Both the position numbers and the translations under genes were made by a program. The notes beneath the pieces are model-generated. The model saw only the letters and a list, made by a program, of their open reading frames with translations, searched no databases and was not told the origin of the DNA. Shown here piece after piece: positions 57,733-64,000 of a stretch of DNA of 64,000 nucleotides; within the stretch, counting starts at the first letter, position 1; the number at the start of each line of letters is the position of its first letter. This DNA is from Pseudofabraea citricarpa (Eukaryota > Ascomycota > Leotiomycetes > Helotiales > Dermateaceae): positions 682,001 to 746,000 of the forward strand of contig JAPWGK010000013.1 of assembly GCA_029641185.1 (NCBI GenBank), given 5' to 3'.

Positions 57733-59466
57733 TCAGAGCATATACTTAAAGTAAGGGTTCTGTTTATCGGTAAGATCCTGGAATGCCATCTTGTCCCTGT
57801 CAACCTCGTTCAACTCGAGTCTCTCTCGACGTCTATTTTCTCTGGCGAGGACTAGATATAGTATAACAGCCGACACGATGGTAATGCAATAACTTGATAT
57901 GTCAGTTATAAGTACCCTAAATTGTAATGACAGGAGACATACCATATAATGAGCCCAAGCCAAAGTTCGGGATAATGGCGTATCTTTGTCTGACTCTTGA
58001 TCAACTGTGGGCCAACGATGTTTCCCACACAATAGGCGACGAATATAGTAGCCGCCATGAAAGACTTTTTAGTCTGTCCAGCCACATTCGACATCCCCAC
58101 CGTAATGATTAAGCTTACGACTGCGCCAAAAGTGCCGATTATTGAATACCCAGCCACAGGTGCAGCGGCATGGTACGACCAAGTACTCTTCCAAATCATG
58201 GCGCAACCAGCAATGACAGGCAGACAGCAAATAATCATCATCGGAAGGAGTATGTTGGCAATTCGAGATGAGAGGTAACCAGTTAACAGGATGGCTATGA
58301 AGCATAGTGCGCCAAGTGGGAACTGAAAAAGGATGCTCTGAAGGGTAGAGTAACCAAATGTCGACACTATAAGCGGGCCAAATCCGCTGACAGCACCGTT
58401 GACGGTGTAACTAAGTATGTTAGTGAATGCATCTTATACAACGTGGGAACACCTACGCCGATGCCATCATGATGAATACGAGCCATACTTTGACGTCGAG
58501 CAATGATTCCCAAACCTGAGACATCTTGAACTTTGAGCACCTCACTCCTGTCTGACCATATCTTAATCTTTCCACGGCGATAACTCGCTCTTCCTTGGAG
58601 AGAAACCAGGCAGAAGCTGGGGAACTCGGCATCGCAAAGCAGACCAATCCAAAAAGGAACGTCAACGATCCAGCAAGCAGATATATATATTGCCACTTTT
58701 TGAAGGCCCCTCCATTGATCTGGCCAAATCCATAGTTCAGCGCACCACCAATGATAGTAAACAACCCGGTACTCGAGAACCACCAACTCTGACGCAAGCT
58801 CTGCTCTCTTTGCGTGTAGAAGGAAGTGATGATTCACATATATCCAACGGGTATGACGCTTTCAACAAAGCCAAGGAAGAATCGTTGCGCGTAAAGGCCT
58901 CGCCAGGACGTCACAGTTGCAGTGAGCATACAGACAAGAGCCCAGAAGCACACAACAACCCCCAGTATACGACCCATATCAAATCGCTGAAGAGCGAAGG
59001 TCATTGGGTATAAACCCGCCAGCATTCCAAAATAGAAAAGAGATGTTGCCCATGATAGGCGTGTGGTATCCGTCGTAGGAGGAGTGGTAGATCTATCAAC
59101 TTGCGACAGAGAAAGATCGGCCGTCATTCCAAAGAGCACAGCAGACCCAAGAATCGCCTTGAAATGTTAAGAACAAAGTTCATGCATAACATTAGGGCAC
59201 CGCAAACTAACCTTGTCATAGTAGACGAGCCCATAACCAAAGGACATGATCGGAACAAGGAACCAATCGATTTTCTGCACCACTCGCGCTTCGATGGTGG
59301 GGTCAATGGCATGTCTCTGCTCGCCCACAAGTGCGATTGCAATATCCTTGTCCTTGGGCGCGATGCTATTTTCAAACCCAGGAGTTGTGGAGACATCAGC
59401 ATCTCGAGAAATAGATGGGACGGTCCCAGGAGACTTGTCGTCCACAATCGCTGGTAGTGAGCTCAT
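57733..59466 (-). pseudogene. Dal5-type MFS anion:proton symporter broken by one in-frame TGA
   Basis: Major facilitator of the allantoate-permease (Dal5/Tna1) family, which imports small organic anions across the plasma membrane. Exons 59466-59212, 59157-58457, 58410-57943 and 57892-57733 fit all phases and would encode 527 codons, but codon 193 (58836-58834) is TGA. Frame is kept on both sides: RFFLGFVESVIPVGYM, stop, IITSFYTQREQSLRQSWW, where the family is continuous (helix 4 to helix 5 region). Before it are ARVVQKIDWFLVPIM and SLFYFGMLAGLYPMTFALQRF; after it LNYGFGQINGGAFKKWQYIYL, the intracellular loop block ERVIAVERLRYGQTGV, AGQTKKSFMAATIFVAYCVGN and the C-terminal LYLVLARENRRRERLE. 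Everything else, including three clean introns, looks functional, so the lesion is recent, a polymorphism, or a sequencing error. Confidence 0.82.
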
Positions 59467-61229
59467 GTTGGTTGTCTTATGGATGATGCGATCAGAACTT
59501 TTTTTTCCATTGCAAGCGATCGCGGGGTATCCCCAGAAAATCTTTATACAACGGCACCTTGATTTGTCATCCACACACTCTTAAACCAGGTGAACCAACG
59601 AATCTTGACCTTGGCTTCCAAAGGGATTTTGAGAGTTTGTAATATCGTCACAGATATGCTTGATATATTTAAAGTTATTTGTTAAAGACTGCCAAGGGAT
59701 ATGAATGATGTTTTAAGAACTGCATATGCCAAGCTAAGCGACGAAGTTCAAACGATCAAATCTTCCTAGCGAGGATAGGCTTAATGCATTCAAAGACAAT
59801 ACAATACTGTGATCTGTAATCGGGTTTGACAGTTTAAAGTTCATTCTCTGCAGACGGGGCTACATGATCATCAGTTCTCTTGCTTGCGTTGAGAGTTGGC
59901 TCCATTTCCTGTCCTCGCTTAGGTGATCAATACTGGCTTCTGATTGAGATATTTCGAACGCGGTTACAAGTATTCGTAATTAGAAGCTGATTGCAAAATA
60001 TCAATTTGGATTTTATAGATATCAATCTTCGACAAGCAAATAGTTACGGAGCCCCTTAGCTTCAGGGTCCATTGCCAAGTCGAGCTAGAGAGCTAGAGAG
60101 CTAGAGAGCTGGGTTTAGCTTAAGCTACAATACGTAGCAAAGGCTTTCCAAGTACAATACTATACACAGGCCTGCTGTTTCAGCTCTCTTATCTTTCCTC
60201 TCACCCATCCTCGATCTTCTTCTCGATCTAGCAATATTGTGTGACACCAAAGACAATTAAGCAACGAAGGTCGGATTACAATACGCGAGCAACTAGTTAT
60301 AAGTCTATTCTCTCCACTCTCTATTGCAATCCTCAATAGGAAGAGCTAGGATACACCTCGATCTTCCACAACCTACCGCTATACCAATCTCACCCTTTAA
60401 CCTTCGGGGGAGCAAGTACTTCAAGAAGCTACTGAGCTACTAGAAGTGGCATTATCATAAGTGTTCGTTACTTTGCCACCCTAGAAGATCTTACAACAGT
60501 TGAGAAGTGAGTATTCTCTTTTCACAAAGTTTCTTGACTTGATGATTCAAAAGCTGACCAAGTATTCTCTAAGATCGAAACTTAGACACGCGGAGTGGAT
60601 CTTTGCCGTGAATGGGAGTGCAACCTTCTTCTAAGTACCAACTTCACTAGAAACTTTCCAACAGAAGAGGGCGGTTCTTATCAAGAGCCATAACTCATAG
60701 TCGGTATACACATTATATCACACTCATCTGCTCCGTAGATTCACAACAGCATCAATTATATCTAGCCATCAACATGACTCCAAAGCAGTCAGACGAACAA
60801 CCTCACATCAATCGGGAGGCTTCTCTAGAGGGCTCACGCAAGGGTTGGCATACTTAGCGATCACCTCGCTTAAGTCACTGTCGAGGGGGCGGGCGCGCAA
60901 CAGCACGACTCATCGAAGCCATTCACTACTGGCGGTGAAAATAGCATATTTACACTAAGTGCGCCCACGACCACGCTCATCCAAAAAAAAAAAATTTAAA
61001 AAATTGCTCTTGTTTACTTACGTTTTTTTTATTCCCCGACCACGACTTCTTCTCCACAACCACCAACAACAACAACCATCAACCAACGATCGACAAGCAA
61101 CAAGCAACCAATTTCTTCTTCTCTTCTTCTACATACAAGCAAAATCACCTTCCTCCTCATACTTTCCTATTTGCAAATACCCTCTACCGACTACAACCAC
61201 ATAGCCGACAGTTCAAATTCAAAGCAGCC
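59467..61229. other. Divergent intergenic region, MFS and 2EXR genes
   Basis: No gene seen. Contains an 8-mer tandem repeat at 60083-60110, C/T-rich sequence at 60180-60240 and a mini-ORF at about 60774 (MTPKQSDEQPHINREAS..., 27 codons). The sequence from about 60120 to 60800 has a retroelement-leader feel, but I found no paired repeat or coding domain. The last 150 bp are CAA/CTT-rich leader. Confidence 0.4.
60083..60110. repeat. (AGCTAGAG)3.5 tandem repeat
   Basis: Three perfect AGCTAGAG units plus AGCT, non-coding. Confidence 0.85.
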
Positions 61230-62968
61230 ATGATGCAGAGTTACCAAGTCACCTATATGACTCCCAGCAGCAGCGGTAGCAGCAATAGCACGCCTCTTAC
61301 GCCCTCCAGCTCACAAGCAAATGCAATGGCATCCCCTTTCTCCAACCGATACTCTCCTACTCAGGCTCAAGTTCGAAACGGGCCCGCGTTCCAATGCAGC
61401 GTCCAGGCATCTCCCATTCGCGCACGACATCAGAGCCGAGATGCGAGAGACGCAGCAAGAAGAGCAGCATTAAGAGCAGCAGATATGGCTTTCATGAGCC
61501 CGCCATCATCTCCAGCCGCGCCAGCCCTCGCGGCCATGGTATCATCCAACGAGATGATTCCCACCAGCAGCCGCCGAATCCCCCAGGGCAGCGCCACTCC
61601 ACTGAACGATGCACAGTACACATACGTCGACGCAACCTCGGACACGCAGCCCGTGTCGTACAATCTCGAAGTCGTCCCTTTCACTGACGCGCACTATACG
61701 TTGGTCAGTCCCACGACGCAGGGCCGCGCATTCAATAACCTGTTCGACCCCAATGCCAACGTGCTCGCTGCAGCCATGGAGAGTACTGCGCACTACCGCC
61801 GCAAGAAGCAGCAGAGACTCTTCCCCATCGCTAACCAGCCTGCGCATGGGCTGCCAAACAGTGCGTCTCTTGCTCGTGGTGGTGCATCGCCTGCATTCGC
61901 TAGAAAGAGTGGTGTCTTGTCATCTGGTGCTTCTTCTGTTCGTTCTGGCTTGACCTCTATCTCTACCACTGCCTCTGCCTCTACCTCTACCCAGATCGCT
62001 ACAACTACCGCCAACAAATCCCTGACCGAGTTCCACTTGTTCGGCAAGCTTGCACCAGAAATCCAGAGATACATCTGGGACATAGCCGTCGCCGCCGCCG
62101 AGTCACGTATCATCGAGCTCCGGCACGATCAGTACCAGGGCTTCTACTCCAACACCCTGACCTGCCCGCTGCTGCACGTATGCTTCCACGCGCGCCAGGC
62201 GGGCCTCAAGCGCTACCAGCCCCTGACCATCGAGGACAACTTCACGGGCGTGTACATCAACTGGGAGATGGACACGGTCTTCTTCGGGCCCTACGAGGAC
62301 CACAGCAACCACTTCCCGCTGTCGGAACCGGACAAGAACGGCGTCTACGAGGAGATCCTCGAGAAGTGCAAGAAGCTCGCTGTCGGCGTCGAGACCATGC
62401 ACGGCTTGTTCTTCGGCCGCGGCGCTGCTTATGGCAATAGAACCAGTGATATCTGGGGCTTTGCAGACTTCAAGAACCTCAGCTCTCTCACCGTGGTCTG
62501 GAAGACGACCGGTAATGTCGTCAATGAGCATGGTCTGCTGCAGCTCGTCGATGATCATAAAGTTGGCGACGATTTCGATGGCCCTCTTGCCTACCGCATC
62601 CCGCATGTACCTGCTTCCGTCGAGCGTGAACATACGACCATAACCAACATCCTGGCAAGCATGAAGGAGAAGAATGACAAACTCGATGTTAGCATTAAGA
62701 ATGCATACCGAGGTGGCCAGGCTGGATTGGACTTGGAGGAGAAGTCAATCCTTGTGGAGGAGACCGAAAAGAAACTAGTGGAATGGCGCAAGGATGTTGA
62801 GCAACGTAAGGTACGGGAAGGATTTGAGAGATTTTTGCAGAGAGAATCCCAAGTCCAGCAAGATAAATTGTTCGCCGAAGAGTAAGTCAAAGTCCCACAA
62901 TTTTGCTGATGCTTATGCTAACATTGACTAGACTTCAGAGACAACTTGATCGCCGCGAGCGTGACTAG
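61230..62968 (+). CDS. 2EXR-domain protein
   Basis: Exons 61230-62881 and 62932-62968 give 562 residues; the 50-nt intron (GTAAGT ... GCTAACATTGACTAG) adds a 12-residue charged end, ELQRQLDRRERD. Without it the frame stops at once at TAA, so the spliced form is preferred. The 2EXR signature starts at about residue 270 (FHLFGKLAPEIQRYIWDIA) and continues through TCPLLHVCFHARQAGLKRY and NWEMDTVFFGP, typical of the many fungal proteins whose role is unknown. The N-terminal 250 residues are Ser/Thr/Ala-rich and disordered, with an Arg/Ala helix (RDARDAARRAALRAADMAF). The C-terminal third is charged and helical (coiled coil likely, ETEKKLVEWRKDVEQRKV). GC content is higher in the 2EXR core. Start is ATGATG with an A/C-rich leader. 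Confidence 0.85.
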
Positions 62969-63428
62969 GTGACGGAGATAACTGCAGTTTGGAAGGGCAG
63001 AGAGAGAGATTGATAGAGAAAAAAGAAAATAGATAGGAAAAAGAATCGATACGCAATTTGGGAAACATTTCAAAGACCTACTTGTGATAATCCACATTGC
63101 TGTATTATGTCGACCAGGCCTAGCCTTGCGTAAAAAAAGTTGTGTAATAAGTGCGCAAAGAAGCACAATGAAGGGAAATAAAAACATGCCAACACTTCTA
63201 GTATTCTGTCCCGTCCCCAAGTATTATCCATCCATATGGTGTCCTGCACAAATCAATCTATACATCCGAGCGGGTATCCTGGACTGTGAAGAGCGCATTG
63301 TCGAATAAGAACATCCTCCATGCTCCATCAAATCCCATCCTTGGTTACTGATTCCCGAAGCTCCTCATCACTCTTCTCCATCCTAGGCGCCCTCTCTAGT
63401 CGCGGCGCCCTCTGCTTTCCAGCAGCCC
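62969..63428. other. Convergent 3' flanks
   Basis: A/T-rich downstream sequence of two converging genes; nothing else seen. Confidence 0.5.
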
Positions 63429-63641
63429 TTACTTCTTCGCATCCTTCTTGACCTTCGGCTTTTTGTATGGCTTATTCGTCTCGTAGTGGATATAATATGC
63501 CAGTCCTCCTATCAGTCCACATCCGACCAAGCAAACAACGATGATGACCAAGAGTTCTGGGTTCTTCTGAAGGACGGCGGTCGCCTTTGGCGTGAAGCCG
63601 ATGAACTTGAAGGCATTGGGGCCGGAGAATGCTTGACCCAT
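63429..63641 (-). CDS. Small single-TM protein (70 aa)
   Basis: Intronless small frame MGQAFSGPNAFKFIGFTPKA..., with one TM (LLVIIVVCLVGCGLIGGLAYY) and a strongly basic tail (KPYKKPKVKKDAKK). Layout, N-terminal short amphipathic segment then TM then Lys-rich end, is like small mitochondrial or ER membrane proteins. The TM carries a GxxxGG pattern that could mediate helix packing. No family recognised. The Met codon is the first in the frame. The plausible protein sense and the clean TM support it despite its size. Confidence 0.65.
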   Translation of the reverse strand: MGQAFSGPNAFKFIGFTPKATAVLQKNPELLVIIVVCLVGCGLIGGLAYYIHYETNKPYKKPKVKKDAKK

Positions 63642-64000
63642 AGTGGCGGTTGGGAATGGATCAGGTATGCGATTCGATCGAGAGGGATTATGCAGTGGTT
63701 GTGGTTGTGGTTGTGGCGGTGTTGATTACGGTGATAGTAGAGACAGGACGAAGGTAAAAGGGAATGGAAGAAAGTCAATAATTGCACAGCAACGACATAA
63801 ACCAGCAACTTTCTCGCGAAGACCAAAGGGAGAGAAGACCGCCCAGCTTTCTGGGGACTCGGATTTGATTATATCGTGGATGAGGCCTAAGGAGTATGGA
63901 GATTCAAGAGCATGCATGCCAAACCGAGTCGCGTTTCAGATGCAGGCAGTGCCGAGGAAAAGGTGGTCTGACCCTTCACAGTCCTCTGTTTGAAGCGGGA
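63642..64000. other. Right-edge non-coding sequence
   Basis: Contains a TGGTTG/GTGGTTG run (63694-63722), probably in the promoter of the small TM gene. No gene seen up to the window edge. Confidence 0.45.

Noticed and set aside
58834..58836. TGA as selenocysteine or programmed readthrough
   Set aside because: Higher fungi generally lack the selenocysteine machinery, the UGA-CUA context is absent, and no recoding structure is evident; a nonsense mutation is simpler.
55816..59466. Secondary-metabolite gene cluster around the bZIP and MFS genes
   Set aside because: No backbone enzyme (PKS, NRPS, terpene synthase) or tailoring oxidase is present nearby.
60120..60870. Solo LTR or retroelement leader
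   Set aside because: No second repeat copy, no convincing primer-binding site and no gag/pol domain in the window; only general sequence feel and a 27-codon mini-ORF.

Overview
The window is nuclear DNA of a filamentous ascomycete (Pezizomycotina). The evidence is short 46-105 nt introns with GTRNGT donors and CTRAC-type branch points, lineage-typical families (Zn2Cys6 and bZIP factors, a PTH11-like rhodopsin-domain receptor, a 2EXR protein, a PL3 pectate lyase), and gene-poor tracts rich in microsatellites. Leotiomycetes is my best guess from the general look of the proteins; that is inference only. Almost every gene had to be assembled from several exons. All exon models are mine, checked for frame and splice signals but not against transcripts.

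Layout. 1-2474 (-): 5' part of a Rad4/Dpb11/TopBP1-type BRCT scaffold, running off the left edge. 3035-5215 (+): ECO1 cohesin acetyltransferase, sharing a divergent 560-bp promoter with it. 6372-8048 (+): a proline-rich conserved protein. 8049-22830: a gene-poor 14.8-kb stretch interrupted only by one AT-hook/Zn2Cys6 regulator (14448-16614). 22831-25088 (-): a seven-exon CorA-like membrane protein, next to a decayed tract with an inverted repeat (25.4-27.0 kb). 27387-31409 (+): a full-size YOL075C-type ABCG transporter. 34020-35259 (-): a broken, formerly secreted gene. 37352-38204 (+): a four-TM protein. 38477-39265 (-): a conserved fungal protein. 44424-45350 (+): a secreted PL3 pectate lyase with an unusual Ser/Gly tail. 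46788-48093 (-): a rhodopsin-domain PTH11-like receptor. 49739-50566 (+): an alpha/beta hydrolase. 50959-51942 (-): a single-pass Cys-rich surface protein. 55816-56503 (+): a compact bZIP factor. 57733-59466 (-): a Dal5-type MFS transporter broken by one in-frame TGA. 61230-62968 (+): a 2EXR protein. 63429-63641 (-): a 70-residue one-TM protein.

Functional links. The clearest is the divergent Rad4/Dpb11-ECO1 pair, two S-phase genes whose shared region carries four ACGCGT boxes in about 750 bp. The right half holds host-interaction and uptake functions (pectinase, receptor, hydrolase, surface sensor, transporter), but they are scattered on both strands and do not form a recognisable biosynthetic cluster. 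I found no rRNA, tRNA, CRISPR array or intact transposon. I do not see a convincing undescribed multi-gene system. The strongest unusual signals are the ACGCGT cluster, two unrelated tandem-repeat arrays inside and just after ECO1, the premature TGA in the transporter, the inverted repeat beside the CorA-like gene, and the decayed secreted gene.
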